Shown here in pieces: positions 1 to 12,550 of a stretch of 64,000 nt of DNA. A model generated the notes under the pieces. The model saw only the letters and a program-made list of their open reading frames with translations. It did not search any database and had not been told where the DNA came from. Position 1 is the first letter of the stretch; each line of letters starts with the position of its first letter. The stretch comes from Chaenocephalus aceratus (lineage: Eukaryota > Chordata > Actinopteri > Perciformes > Channichthyidae): contig CM043793.1 of the NCBI GenBank assembly GCA_023974075.1, positions 10,410,788 to 10,474,787 of the forward strand, written 5' to 3'. A program made the position numbers and the translations under genes.

Positions 1-772
1 TCACAGGTTGGCAGGGGCATGACGTGAGCCTTGTCTGATTGGTCAATCCCTCAATTTTTTCTCACCAAGGGAAGCAAATTTCTGCTGGCCTCCTCTCGCA
101 ACAGTGAGTGCAATCTACTGTTTCACCATAACATCTAGAGGGACGCTGTTTCACTCTGTAAAATACTCAATGAGAATGGGGGAGAGACAGGCCGGCAGCA
201 ACACACAACAAAGAATTTCCGAAACTAAACTAAGTGTTTTTATTTATTTATTAAAATTATAACTACAATCCGAAAAAACAGGGGAAGCCTGGCTTCCCTT
301 GGCCTCCAGGAGAAAACGCCACTGATTATTAGAATGGAATCGCCTATTTCTCAAAAAGCATATGGTATCTCTTTCATTGGAGAGGCTGCACAACAGCACA
401 GAAACAAGGCTATGACTACAAATTGTACAACACTTCTTTACAGCATGAACAAATAATAACATTTCATCCTCCAAAGGTTTCATTACATTTTATACCATAA
501 CAGCTTTTTTGGGGGGGGGGAAACAGCGGTAGGGAGCCAGTGAAATGTTGTTTTCCACATGGCTTCCTTGGCTACTGACTGCCACATTCTCAGAGAATCT
601 GAAATGCAATGGTTACATAACAGAGGGGGGAAGAAATGTGGCTGGTTCAATCAAGGAAGAATCTATCCGTTACAGCTTTCTTGAGATTTCACAAAGAAAA
701 GAGCTTTACAAATCATCACTAACAAAAACAGCTATCATTGCATACTGTAGGTTTTAGGTTTACATTATATAT

Positions 773-1600
773 GTGACCTGCTCCATCGAAATCACTCACA
801 TTGACCGGAAGACACATTTTGAGTTGTATACACTGTTGGAAAGAGGAGATTCCTAGCTTTCTGATGATATCAGGATTGTTTTTGTACTCCAAATATTAAG
901 CTAAATATGTCACATTATATAATGACTGTCACCGAGTCATCATTTTGAGAAAAAGGCCTTTAAAGTTTCCTCTTCTTTGGAATCCATCGATCTGATTGAT
1001 TATTAGCAAATGATCAAAATACTACGGAGGGAAGATATTTTGTTTGGATTACTGGTCTGGGGGAAGCACGCAAGTGTGTGTGTATGTATACGTGTGTGTG
1101 TGTGTGTTTGTGTGTATTGTGTTTGTTTCCCGGGGAAAACACTCACGAGAAACACAGCTGTTGTTATGCCTGCTGTGGCGTTAAGTTACTCCGTTCTCCG
1201 CTTGTAATTATGCCGTCACAAGCTTCAAAGCTGTATTTATCATCTGAATTTGCCGAAACAAGTTTAATATTCTGAAAGCCAAGACTTTGTTTATTTGAAA
1301 TCAGATGAAAACAAACTGTAACGGACCCTGCCGTGTTATCTATGATTATTACGCCTTACATTCATAATTTCAGCGGAGGGAGGGGAAGCAGGCGGCGCTG
1401 TGAAATAGCAGAGTGGCCAGTGAGAGCTGTCATCTTCCCTTTACAAGCGTCAAAAATGTATTTATCGTGTGATTTTGGAAATAAAAGTTTCATATTCTGA
1501 AACACTTTGTTTATTTAAAATCAAACAAAACACCCGAACCCAGAAAAACTATTTGTTTACGCAAATCCACATTTATTTTGAAATGAGCCGTTCGGGTCAC
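773..1600. repeat. Probable non-autonomous DNA transposon with internal direct repeat
   Basis: The left edge reads GTGACCTG and the right edge reads CGGGTCAC, giving short imperfect inverted ends. Inside are two diverged direct copies of a roughly 100-bp block, at about 1210-1320 and 1440-1545. Both carry a TATTCTGAAA stretch followed by CTTTGTTTATTT. No target duplication was resolved and the family is not recognised. The boundaries are tentative. Confidence 0.35.
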
Positions 1601-4600
1601 AAATAGGGTTTATTTAGAGTATAAATTAATATTTCTAAAAAGCTGTGAAAAAGAGGTCATGAAAATGAGTGTCTATTTGTTAGGTATGCATGGAATTAAA
1701 ATAGTGTCTCTAAAGACACATTATCTTGCCATATGTAAGGGGCTTCATGAATGCAATAAGAATTAAAAGCTTGATTTAAAATGTGTTGTAGTGCGCTTCG
1801 GGCTACAGAGGACTATTAGCTCCGCCTCCATATTGTTAAATAGGTGCACATCATGATCGGGGATGTGACCTAAAACAGTTATAAATGCATCTCTTTCATT
1901 TCATCTCAAGTGATGTTTTTAGGAGTTGAGGTGTAACAAGGTTGAAGTATTTGCATATGAAGATGCAGATCCCTTTGAAAATGTCTTATATAACTTTTAG
2001 GAGTTCACAATTATGTCAAAACTACTTCCTGCCAAAGTGATATTAAAATGTAAGAGATATTAATGGTGACGTGTGGTGGACATATTCTAGACTGTAAATC
2101 GTGGCAGGAAGACAGTTTGTGCTACATGCTAATGGTGTTTTATCTCCCAGAGGCATAAAAGACAAGTGGGCAATAACGTATCGGGAAAGTGGGTTGAAGA
2201 GGACAGTGGAAAAAAGAGAAGTGGGAGGAAGCAGAGAGAATATCTTTAGCAAAACGCCTCCCATAATTATTAACAACCTGACTTTAAATACACGCAGACG
2301 CAGTAAAGCCTTCCGTCATGAGCCCAGAGGCATTTACAGAACCCACCGGGGCCTCTGGGAACGCACCGGCTCTGGGTGGTCCTGGTCCTCTGCCAAGATC
2401 TACTACAATGTCTCCAGCGCTTTCCAAACACCGAACACTATTAACGACTGTCAGCTCTCATCGACTCTACCTCTCCCTCTTTCCTCCCTTCTATATGTAT
2501 TTCCCCCGTAAACAAGCATTAGAACAAGAGTTCACTCAGGCTAAATCCACGCTAATAGCCTCGACCTAATCACATACTGATTTACACAGGCCCACTTTCC
2601 AATCCTCCTCTTGTTCTCCTTCAACAGGAGAATCTGCTATGGAAACTCCAAAAGGGCTTTGCCCTCATGGCAGCCAATTGGAGATTTAAAGCTGGCTAGT
2701 TACCAAGGGGTTTGTGTTGGGAGAAGAAAGTATTTCTGAATCGCTAAAACCTGGTCAGATTCTGAATGAAGGCGAATTACTTTGGTGTTCCCAGTCAAAT
2801 TTGCACGGTCTGTTTAAACTGGTCTTATTTGAACACAAAAAACATTTATCATCACCAAAATATTATACACCCTTTTAAGATGTCAAACATGTCTCAGACT
2901 GCTGGTTTACATAAATAACTGCATTGAAACACTGTAAATGTATTCCAAAATGAACATGGTTGTAGATTTGTGGGCGTGTACCACCTGATTACCATATTCT
3001 AGGGATACCCAATCATTTCCTATGGTGGTCATTTTTGACAGGGAATACATTAGGTGTAACAAAGTTGACTAAACCACTCAAAAATTCACTGAAGGAGTGA
3101 TCAGCAGTTGTATATATTCAAATGCCTACTGTGGAGGATATCATAAAGCCTTGAGGCAATCAAATGTAAAACACAATATTTATGATTGATGAAAGTAGTA
3201 AATTGGTCAGATTTCACCCAACATGACAGGAGGGTTATTTGCTTTTACTGCATCATTTAATAAAATGGAATATTTGCAGTACTAATGCAGGGTAGATTAA
3301 TACATGAGAGAGGTATTTATAATGGATGCCGCCAGCGTGTATGCCACCAAATGAGAAAAGAGGCATCGTAAATGTATAAAGTGGGATATCCACCATGGGT
3401 TTCTGCTATAGCTAGTGTATCCAGTACAAAAAGCTAGATGGATGGAGGCAAGATACAAAAGAGCTGGTTTTCTAACTACGGCTGCTGCTGTGTATTGAAT
3501 GTAAGGCCGTTCAAGGAGCGTGTGCACTGGGAAGTCTTGAATTCCAATCCTCTTGACAATATTCATTAAGGTGTGAAATCGAGCTGCAGAACCCGGCAGT
3601 GGTTACTCTCTGCTCTCCCTCCCACTCCTGTATCTCTACTTTCTATTTCTACCCATCATCCCCAGGAGTCACAGCAGGTCTTCCCCACTTGATGGAGGCG
3701 CTTGGCTAAACCGTTCAGAGTGTTATTAGCATGCCCACAGGGGTTTAGCTCACTGAGCCACGGGTTTTATTTATCGGTCCGGGCTTTCGAGCGCTGCGAG
3801 ACCTTTAAAGTAGATCGGGTTGATTAACAGTCAATGTAGACGTCCCTTGTCGTGTATTTATACTGCATTAAACACCGTGTACAGGGGGATCTAAACTCCC
3901 GTCTTGCTTTATTTCACTGTTAAGACAGCAGAGCCTTGGTAGGTTATAAAACCACAGTGCATGTGTCTTCATAAGCTGTAGGTTGAAAAGTGTGGCTGTG
4001 ACTCAGCTTAAGTGGGTTATCATGTTATTTCCTTTCAAACACTAAAATGTTTTCCGGCCAAACTACCAAATGGATCCTACTTGGTCAGAAAGCAAGACTA
4101 ATTGACTAACTAGAAAATAGGTTAACCTACATTATTACACAGCTTAGTTGAATACTCAATTCTGATTGGTCATTTGGACATTTCAGAGTTGTTTAAACAC
4201 ATTATGCCTAAACACAATCCGTCTTTTCATGTACCCATCCCTACGTATGGTTAAATGTTTTGGCATTTTCCCCTTCAATGCAAGATCCAGAGAATACACC
4301 ACAACGCCTGAGAGACATGTTGGCTTTGGTAATCAAAACTACTCTTGTTTTTGTGTATTGTAGAAGAGAATCGACGCAGCATGATGCCAGAATTCCTTTT
4401 TTTTCCCCTCACCTGGGTCGCCAAACTTCTATCAAGTTGTTCATGAAGATGGACTCAACGCAGGAGTTTGTTCTCCAGACAATTATAAAAATGTCAAATG
4501 AAAAGATGAAGAATGTTTTTGCTGATGGAAACTAGAATGATCGGTCCCTTGTACCTGCGTACCCATCACCTCTGTGCACTACGCAAGTCTTAAAGCCCTG

Positions 4601-6268
4601 ATTGGTCGGGTGTCTATTGTGCAGTCTTCCATGTTGCCAGTCCTGACACAATAGACATTTCAGAAGGGCGATGTTCTGTACACAAACAAAAGAACAGGTG
4701 CATTCAGAGGAAGCGAGACCAAAATGAGTCATTTTTGTAAGATGAAAATTTTGTGAGTCAATGATAATTTTTTCTTCCTCTTGCAAGTAAAGCCCCTTCA
4801 GTATGGATGAATGTTTGGCTTCTGGTTGTATTGCCTTCATTTGAACTAGTGGAAATTAGACAGGACCATAAGACAACCTAAAGAAAATAACAGAGGGATT
4901 TGAAAATATAAGCTATTTTCTTTATTATTAAAAGAGACTTTCTGTGTTTGTCCTGTGGGTGTTGGGTGATTGACAGGAGGCAGAGAGTGTAGCTTATTGC
5001 AGCAGTAATTATGTTGAAACACACCCGGCTTCACTTGAGTGAAATAACAATTAAACGGCAAACTTAAGCCAAAAGCCAATTTAAGACTCTGGGATTTCCA
5101 ATTTCATTAAATGTTCTTCTATTTCTTTGTGCAAATAGTTTTTATAATGTTCTTTTGAAAGGCTTTGTGTGCAGACAATAATAGGGAGAGCAGGGAGGAG
5201 AGAGACACATATTGGAAGAAAGGTACAAAAAAACACTTCAAAACGTAACTTCATTGAACTTTTCCACACAATTCTGCAGGGAAGATAAGTCCAGCAATAG
5301 TCCAGCTAGAATGCAATAAAACAGACTTCCTAGAACTTATAGTCAGCAAAGCCACAACACTGACACAATAATACTCGGACCCCCAGAGAATGTGCCTACT
5401 TACGTCACATCTTAAAATATTCAGTTACAAAATCCACTCAACTTACCCTGAAACAATCCTCGGGAAACAAGACACAGAGAGAATATGAGATTGCGATTTA
5501 CCAACTGTGCACTGTGAAGGCACTTAATGCCCCAAAGCCAATAGTTTGAACTGAAAGTGGTTGGCAGGAAGACGATATTTATATCTTCTTTCAGATGTCA
5601 GAATGCGATGGGATTAGATAACAACAATAGAAAGAATGGGAGAAAACAAAGCATAGTAAAATATCAAGAGAGGACAGCTTGAAAGACAAAAAGAAGGACT
5701 TCCTTTTATAAAAAAAAGAGAAAAATCCAGCATTTGATGTAAAATATTTCAGCTCGTATGAAGTTCATTATGCATATATTTTCTAAGACAACGTTTTCTT
5801 TCCAAAATGAATGAAATCATCAAACATGTGTCCAGTCTTTAAATCAGTAAACATGGAACATAGATTTCCTTTAGTGGTTAGATATGTAGTAGTGTCTGAA
5901 GAGAGACAATTTAGTTAATAAAATGAATGTGAAAACCTTATCCCTCTCATCTCAACCTTAATTTAGCAAAGCTTCCAGAGAAATTAAAACACTAGCTCGA
6001 CTGCCTCAGAACTACTGACTCCCCTGCCTATACAACTCCAGATGCCACTCCCACTACTCTTGCTGAGTCATACAAATGTTGATGGCCGTTGGAGATATTG
6101 TATATTGTCACCGACATTATAGCTGTGTATTATAGAGGCATTACACTTTATCCAAAATAACACATGTTGGACTCATAATAGGTTTCCACTCTCCGTTTGG
6201 ATGGACACCCTGGCAGAAACAACACATGGCCAACTCATTTACTCACTAATGTCCAGAGAATGGTTTAA

Positions 6269-6774
6269 AGGTCCCCTATTATGCAAAATCCACTTTTTCA
6301 TGTCTTTCTACATCAACATGTGTCCCCTCTGTGGAAAGAGATTCTGAAAGTTTGAGGAAAAAGATTCTCTCTCTTTTTGTCCTGATCCATTTCTATAAAA
6401 ACCTGTCTGAAAATGAGCTGATCAGATTTTGGCCACTTTGTGATGTCATAACGTTTTTTTGGCTTGTGTAACCATTAGCCAATCACCAACCAAGCTACCC
6501 CCCCCCCCCCCCACCTTATCACCTGAATCTCCTCCTAGAGCACCATTGTGTTCTTTTTAACCAAATCTCTCTCAGAGGGGCGTGGGGAGGGGCTCCTTAT
6601 TTACATCTAAAGTAACAGACAGAGAATCAGCACTTTTGAAACAGGGCTGAAACAGAGGGGATTATGGGACGCTACAATGATCTGTTTGGTATTTGGAGCC
6701 AAACGCCTCAGAGACATGTTTTGTATATCTGAGAGCTCTATATATTGATGAAAAAACAGTATAATAGGGCACCT
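6269..6774. mobile_element. TTAA-target MITE, 506 bp
   Basis: The element starts AGGTCCCCTATTATGC and ends with the inverted form ATAATAGGGCACCT. It is flanked on both sides by TTAA (6265-6268 and 6775-6778), the target duplication used by Kolobok and piggyBac type transposons. It has no coding capacity. A related architecture with different internal sequence occurs at 34940-35723. Assignment to Kolobok rather than piggyBac is inference from the AGGT start. Confidence 0.7.
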
Positions 6775-7356
6775 TTAAGGCTTAAAATAAAGTCTGTGTT
6801 CCACTGGGAGATTTCAACAAGTGTGCCGGACATAGGAAGCCCAGAACAAAAACCCTCCTGTTTGCTATCTTGGCTCCAAAAAGGTGGAACAAGATTCATG
6901 AAATATGATATTCTGATATCAAGACTGCTGATCTTCCCTCACAGACAAAACACCCACCTGTTTCAACTACACCTTGGCTGTCATACCTAACACAAACAAT
7001 GAAGTACTTAGTAATTCCCCAGCACTTACAATGCGTTGGGTTGTTTAAAGCAAATGTATCTGAGTTTGTATCTTCAGGTTCTTTGCACTCTAATTTACTG
7101 GATAAAAGCTTTGGCTGAAGTTAAAGTAATGTTACATAATGTGTTGTTTCAGATACATTTTAGGTCTCTCTTGATCTCAATGAGACTGCCTGTATAAATA
7201 ATATTTAAATACAAGTTTTTATGGAATTGCGTCTTTCCTCGTGGCCTTCTCAGTTTTTGCACCGTGTTGGTGTTTGAATCCGAGCCAAATCTACATTATG
7301 ACCTCCAAATGGTATCATAGGTCACACAAAGGTACCTAACAATCTGTTATACTCAC

Positions 7357-7502
7357 GGCGACAGTGTGTGTTGTCATGCTGGTAGGAACCCGGAGGACAG
7401 GAAGCCAGGCACTCGCCGCTATCAGCGCTGAGCAGGGGCTGCTGGGGCCGCAGTACTGGCAGTCCCACCTGCTGGTACAGGTGGTGCAGGATGACTGGCA
7501 GG
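7357..7502 (-). CDS. fras1: fras1 exon: second furin-like cysteine repeat (with 1-bp frameshift)
   Basis: Last visible fras1 exon. It begins after a CACAG acceptor and ends before GTGAGT. Entering in phase 1, it reads ACQSSCTTCTSRWDCQYCGP. After the C-run (G-run 7444-7447 on the plus strand) the cysteine pattern continues one frame over as LLSADSGECLASCPPGSYQ and ends at phase 1. The exon is 146 nt, whereas a phase 1-to-1 exon needs a multiple of three, so one base (most simply a fifth C) is missing. Furin-like repeats form the cysteine-rich rod between the VWC and CSPG regions of this extracellular matrix protein. The lesion is either a consensus error or a real frameshift. Confidence 0.85.
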
Positions 7503-7505
7503 CTG

Positions 7506-7690
7506 TGGAGGAGGAGGAGGAGGAGGAGGAGGAGGAGGAGGAGGAGGAGGAGGAGGAGGAGAGGAGGAGGAGGAGGAGGAGGAGGAGGAGGGGGGAGGAG
7601 GAGGAGGAGGGAGGAGGAGGAGGGAGGAGGGAGGGAGGAGGGGGGGAGGGGAGGAGGAGGAGGGGAGGAGGAGGAGGAGGGGGGGAGGAT
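7506..7690. repeat. (GAG)n / (CCT)n microsatellite abutting an exon
   Basis: About 185 bp of GAG and GGAGG units on the plus strand, therefore CCT-rich on the fras1 sense strand. It begins within a few bases of the CACAG acceptor of the 7357-7502 exon and so forms the whole polypyrimidine tract of that 3' splice site. The long glutamate, arginine and proline open frames across it are by-products of the repeat. Confidence 0.95.
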
Positions 7691-7929
7691 TCTGGGTGTC
7701 AGTCACTTCAAAAACATTTATTTTGTCTTCTTATCCGAGCATTTATTAAACTGCCTATTATATCTCATAGTGGAAGGCGAATTAACCAGAGAACCTTGAT
7801 GTGCAGGTCATCAGAGGGAAACCCTGTACATTCATGTCGGGGAGTTTAAACTCATGTTGCTCTAGCTGGGATGTCCCGGAGGAAACCATTGGGGGCCATA
7901 TAATGGGGCTTCCCTTTCCTGTAGTGTGT

Positions 7930-8200
7930 TTTATAGGTTTGTGTGCATGTACATGGTCTGCAAAGGCTAACATCCCTGTGTTACTTCCAGAAGGAGTTAC
8001 TCACACAACATCCATTTGATTCCTTTGTTTACTTCCGTAAGATAATGATATCACTATGTAACAATTGCCTTTCTATTGGCTAGCGCTCCGACATATTGTG
8101 CGCGATAGGCTAAGGGGCGGGACATCTCTAAGCAGTTGACCTAGCAGAGCCGACAATCTAACCAATCAGAGCAGACTGGGCTCTGGTTTTAGACAGCAAA
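7930..8200. repeat. Dispersed teleost repeat, copy 1
   Basis: It shares TGGTCTGCAAAGGC, then CCTTTGTTTACTTCCGTAA and ATTGGCTAGCGCTCC with 29990-30150. It shares the segment around ACTTCCGTAA with 46640-46800. Its 3' part, near CTAACCAATCAGAGCAGAC, matches the reverse complement of about 23515-23575. It is probably a non-autonomous DNA transposon; the ends were not defined. Confidence 0.6.
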
Positions 8201-9671
8201 CTAAAGTTAAGTAAAACAGATGAAAAATGACTTCGATTTCTATGTTTGCACAAAATATATAAATTCAAATTCCATTTCTCTTTATGTCTGTTTTTTTTTT
8301 ACTTTTATGGCCTTGATTTTTTCCCCATCAATTCACAAAAAAATTATTTTGGGGACCAGTGAGACCGTGAATAAATATGAATGAATCATAATGATTTGGT
8401 CAATGCTGCATTCAACATAATATAAACCTACTGTATAAAGAAGGTGTTCACAGTTTTGCATGGTTCAACTTTTTGCTTTTTCAAAATTGGATTGTATATG
8501 TATATTCTGTTAGCAACAAAATCTTAGAGTAAATCAACTTTTTATTGATTTATTGATTGTTATCGCCCCAAAGCAGAGTTATCTAAAACTTGAAAAACTT
8601 GTTTGGTTAAAGCATCTCTCTAACACATAGCAAATGAATCATCCACACACTCTATAGACGTCTATCTAAGCATAATGATGGAACCGGTGCAGAAGGAATT
8701 GGAGAGAAAAGGCATATGAGGGGAATTCAACTGTTATTTAATGAAAAAACTCAAAATTGCGGAATGAAAACGAAATCCCCTCAAACCTTCCTGACTCCCA
8801 CTCGCGCAGAGATAGCAGGAGTGACAACAGAGCAAATAAAGATCCCGATCAGGGGGAAGATGAGGACGATGGGGAGAAGAAACGGATTTGAAGAAAAAAA
8901 GAGATTATGAGATCCACAGACTCAAGGCTTAAGAGATGTCGAAAAATATGAAAAGAGATGTTGATGGGAAATGAGGAGAAGGGGCGACAAGAGAGGGGTC
9001 TTATCAACAATGCAAGTTCAGACGCGCAGCTTTGTTTTCATCACCCACATGCACGAAGAATGGGGTCTTAGGCTGTGTGCGATTAATGGAGGAAAGTGGA
9101 GCTTTTTTAGACTTCTGGTGCATGGTTGGATGAATGCACAGCTAATAAGCAAAATTATTAAAATAGAAAAATGCATCTTTGAAAATAGATTTACTTAAAA
9201 AAATCAGAAAATTCATAGATTCCTCAGAACAAGATAAGATACCATGACCTTTATTAACCTACCCACGTGACATCCTATTAATGTTTTTATATCTCAGTGA
9301 AGGACCTTCCCGGTTGAATAAATTCAACAGTTAAACACAATCGAGTCATTCAGGACACAAGTATCACTCTATCTTTCTCAAAGGCACACGCCGTTAAAGA
9401 TGCAGCTGCTAGCATTAAGCGCTAGACTTTAAAGTGAATACCTTTATCTGGGCCTGATAGCTTTGCGGCGATGGGGTGTGAGGTGTTTACGGCTTCATGC
9501 TGTGAGCAGTACATGTCTGCCTCTAGGAGAACGGGTCAATGGGATGGTATGAATTCAATGCAGTGAAAATACTTAAGAGATTACGGCTGTCGCGGGTCAG
9601 AGCTCGGTCAAGGTGCTGGGGCTGGCTCTGGGTGCTCAAAACAAGCACACACACTTAGACAAAGTGTGGCA

Positions 9672-9739
9672 ATGGATGAATGGATGGATGGATGGATGGA
9701 TGGATGGATAGATGGATGGATGGATGGATGGATGGATGG

Positions 9740-9775
<36 letters not shown>

Positions 9776-10178
9776 ATGGATGGATGGATGGATGGACGGA
9801 TGGATAGATGGACGGATGGATGGATGGATGGACGGATAGATGGACGGACGGATAGATGGATGGATGGACGGATAGATGGATGGATGGATGGATGGACGGA
9901 CTGATGGATGGATGGATGGATGGCTGGATAGATGGATGGATGGATGGATGGATGGATGGATAGATGGACGGATGGATGGATGGACGGATAGATGGATGGA
10001 CGGATGGACGGATAGATGGATGGATGGATGGATGGACGGACTGATGGATGGATGGATGGATAGATGGACGGACGGATGGACGGACTGATGGATGGATGGA
10101 TAGATGGACGGATGGATGGACAGACTGATGGATGGATGGATGGATGGATAGATGGACGGATGGATGGATGGACGGACG

Positions 10179-10214
<36 letters not shown>
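9672..10214. repeat. Tetranucleotide array (GATG/GACG/GATA)n
   Basis: About 540 bp of tandem GATG units with interspersed GACG and GATA variants, ending in a pure GATA run (about 10181-10214). It lies inside a fras1 intron. The open frames across it, rich in Pro-Ser-Ile-His or Met-Asp-Gly-Trp, simply reflect the repeat and are not genes. The variant units form higher-order blocks of roughly 20 to 40 bp, suggesting local expansion of composite units. Confidence 0.95.
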
Positions 10215-10216
<2 letters not shown>

Positions 10217-10992
10217 GGAGCTACATGGCCATTACAGTTATTCCCCAGCTGCAATGACAAAGCAGCGACTTGGAAGACCTGGAAACCTACAAATTAGCAT
10301 TATATTTCCCCTTTAACTGTGGCAGTGACATAATCAGTAAAGGCAAGTGTTGTTGGGTTGCTGAAACATGCTTGGGCACAGAACAGGAAGCTAGCACTGT
10401 CCCTGTGACGAGTAGTGAGGATCCGACCAATCAACACGCTGCATGTAGCGACAATATTTTTGTAAGGGAAGGGAGAGGGGACAAACGTTGGTCTACTGTG
10501 ACCTGCCTTACAAATTATTTATTTATCAACATCCCATTATGCGATTATTGTACATTACTTTACAGATTCAGATTATTAGCTTATACAAAAGAAATCAATC
10601 AATCTGGAAAAAATCTTTGAAATAAAATGATAGGTTAAGATATCCAGCAATAGTATATAAAGTCATTGAAATTAGCTAGACTATCACTAGCTCTGATAAC
10701 CGCGATGAACACATAAATGCATCGATAATCATAATCCAGTAATTTCACATAAATGATTCTGAACTTTCACAAGTACATTTTGATGCAAAGTACTTTTACT
10801 TTGGTAAGATTGATTTTATTTATGTTTAATTACTTTGTTTCACTCTGTGTTTTATAATGTTGTAATTTCAATTTTTAAATGTGTTCTGTTTATATGCAAA
10901 AAGCACTTTTCTAACTGTGTTTGAAAGGAGATCATTCCGAGGTAAGTCAATGTTTTGAGTAGGTACTTTAGTTTTTCAAAAGAGCGCCCTAC

Positions 10993-11136
10993 CTTCACAC
11001 ACTCGTCCCTCAGAGAAGTAGCCGTCTGGACAGACGGACAGACAGCGGCCAAGATGAAGGAAGGCCTTCGGGTCCCTGCAGCTTTCACAATGATCCGCAG
11101 TCCCCGAGCACGACAGGCAGTGTGCGTGGCACTGGA
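10993..11136 (-). CDS. fras1: fras1 exon: first furin-like cysteine repeat
   Basis: A 144-nt exon, phase 1 to phase 1, with a TTTCCCAG acceptor and a GTAGGG donor. Joined to the preceding exon it reads VQCHAHCLSCSGTADHCESC and continues to CLSVCPDGYFSEGRVCE. This is the C-x3-C-x2-C ... C-x3-CP-x-GY pattern of furin-like repeats (seen). FRAS1 has a long run of such repeats after its VWC modules (known). The intron before it is 18.3 kb and carries the large transposons. Confidence 0.9.
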
Positions 11137-11430
11137 CTGGGAAACACACACACACAACATGTCATGAAAACATCTTTCAAATGCAATACATTATGTTGGC
11201 ATCTCCAGCAGGGTAATAAGTACTGGTAGAGTCTATATGAGGCAATCACACTTTCAATGTCATGGTAATTTTATTCCATTTCTATACATGTGGATAGATA
11301 TTGTTGGTGGCTCTCGAAGACTCAAAGTGTCAGAGTCGCACACACATTTTGACGTTCAATTTTATGCACATCTTATCTATCTGATTTGGCTCTGCACTGC
11401 AACTCAGTTAGCGGAGGCAGACAGATTTAC

Positions 11431-11468
<38 letters not shown>
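11431..11468. repeat. (CA)n microsatellite
   Basis: An uninterrupted CA dinucleotide run of about 38 bp. Confidence 0.95.
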
Positions 11469-11471
<3 letters not shown>

Positions 11472-12545
11472 TGTGTTAGCAATGGTAGAAAGGTTTGACT
11501 TAAATGTGCCCTACGGAGAATGTTCCAGTACTTCTACTGTCTGCCAACAACTCCAATGGTAAATGTTTTAATGAGGAGTTTAAGTGATTTTCCTGCCCAC
11601 ACTGGATCCGAAATGGTCCAACAATTTACCAACGACTTACAAGCACAAGGTAGTATCTTCAATGTGCTGACTAAGTGCACTCAGAAGTCGTTTCACACTG
11701 AAGATCTCAGTGTACACAGTTTTTTCCGAACCTCAAACATAGTTTACTGAGTCAGAAAGGCACTGTGATGCACAGTACTGATATTATAATTTACATTTTA
11801 CCAAATGCACATTGCACACACATTAGCAACGATATAAATAATGACACATAGTTTTATCTTCATACATCATACTCATAGTGATAGGCGGCATTAAAGCCTC
11901 CAGTATGGGGAGGCAAATAAAGTAGTGTTGACATATTTGTAGGCCGACCCTGAAGTCACATAACTAACCCTTGACAAAATCCAATGGCATTTTTCCATTG
12001 CAGAAAAGTATATCCGTGGCAAACACACGTTTCTGACCCATTCTGGTTTGCAGATGTATTCACATAGTAGCTAAAGCTTAAATGGAAATGCCAGCTGTAA
12101 AAAGCATCATGGTCACACGGCTGACAGTCGCTACCTCTTAGCTAAAGGCGGACACGCTTCAGACATTCAAAAGTGAGGTGTACACTGACATATTTTTATG
12201 TTTTAGAACTAAATGTTAAAATGTACATTTAATATAGCCATCCAAAACAAAATTAAAAACTCTCAACTGAGTATAGGACAATTGAGCCCGGAAATGCTAA
12301 AATGCTCATTGAATTTCATAGAATATGTTAATAGACCTCAAAGGTCAGTGGAAATCTTTAGGGCGGTCAGTGGAAATGGTCCTGCTAAAGAGTTTTTTAC
12401 ATTTTAAATGTCTTCTCATCAGATCCAACTTTATGCTCACAGTTTTACAAAACAACGTGGCCCTGGAAAGTGACAAGGTCTGGGGGAGCGGTACTGTAAA
12501 GCAATGACCAGTGAGCTGCGAGGAAACCTTGTTCAGTGATCCGCT

Positions 12546-12550
12546 GTTAT
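12546..12550. repeat. Target-site duplication of the Gypsy element (left)
   Basis: GTTAT immediately before the 5' LTR. The identical pentamer follows the 3' LTR at 17869-17873. Confidence 0.9.

Larger units (their letters stand above)
1..7356 (-). other. fras1: fras1 intron downstream of the last visible exon (partial)
   Basis: This stretch follows the GTGAGT donor at the low end of the 7357-7502 exon and runs off the window. The next expected piece is a third furin-like repeat starting in phase 1. I searched both the repeat pattern and splice signals on the minus strand and found no convincing exon. It contains a probable MITE at 773-1600, a TTAA-target MITE at 6269-6774 and otherwise AT-rich unassigned sequence. 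Open frames at 2101-2569 resemble no family I know. Confidence 0.6.
7503..10992 (-). other. fras1: fras1 intron between furin-like repeat exons
   Basis: A GT-AG intron of 3.5 kb, phase 1. It holds the GAG array at its acceptor end (7506-7690), a copy of a dispersed repeat near 7930-8200 and the GATG array at 9672-10214. The stretch 8200-9670 is AT-rich, with nothing recognisable. Confidence 0.8.

Noticed and set aside
2101..2569. Two overlapping open frames with a GC-richer Pro/Gly/Ser stretch
   Set aside because: No recognisable domain, no cysteine pattern for a furin-like repeat, and no paired splice sites. Left as unassigned intron sequence.
3590..3740. Candidate next furin-like exon of fras1
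   Set aside because: Neither strand gives the C-x3-C-x2-C pattern in a phase-1 frame with splice sites.
7364..7849. Open frames rich in Glu, Arg or Pro
   Set aside because: They are translations of the GAG/CCT microsatellite on both strands. Only the 7357-7502 part is coding, on the minus strand in another frame.
9672..10214. Possible CRISPR-like or minisatellite array
   Set aside because: The units are 4 bp with no spacers, so this is an ordinary microsatellite in a vertebrate intron.
9655..10260. 201-residue open frame of Pro-Ser-Ile-His repeats
   Set aside because: It is the GATG array read on the minus strand. There is no start context, no domain and no splice support.
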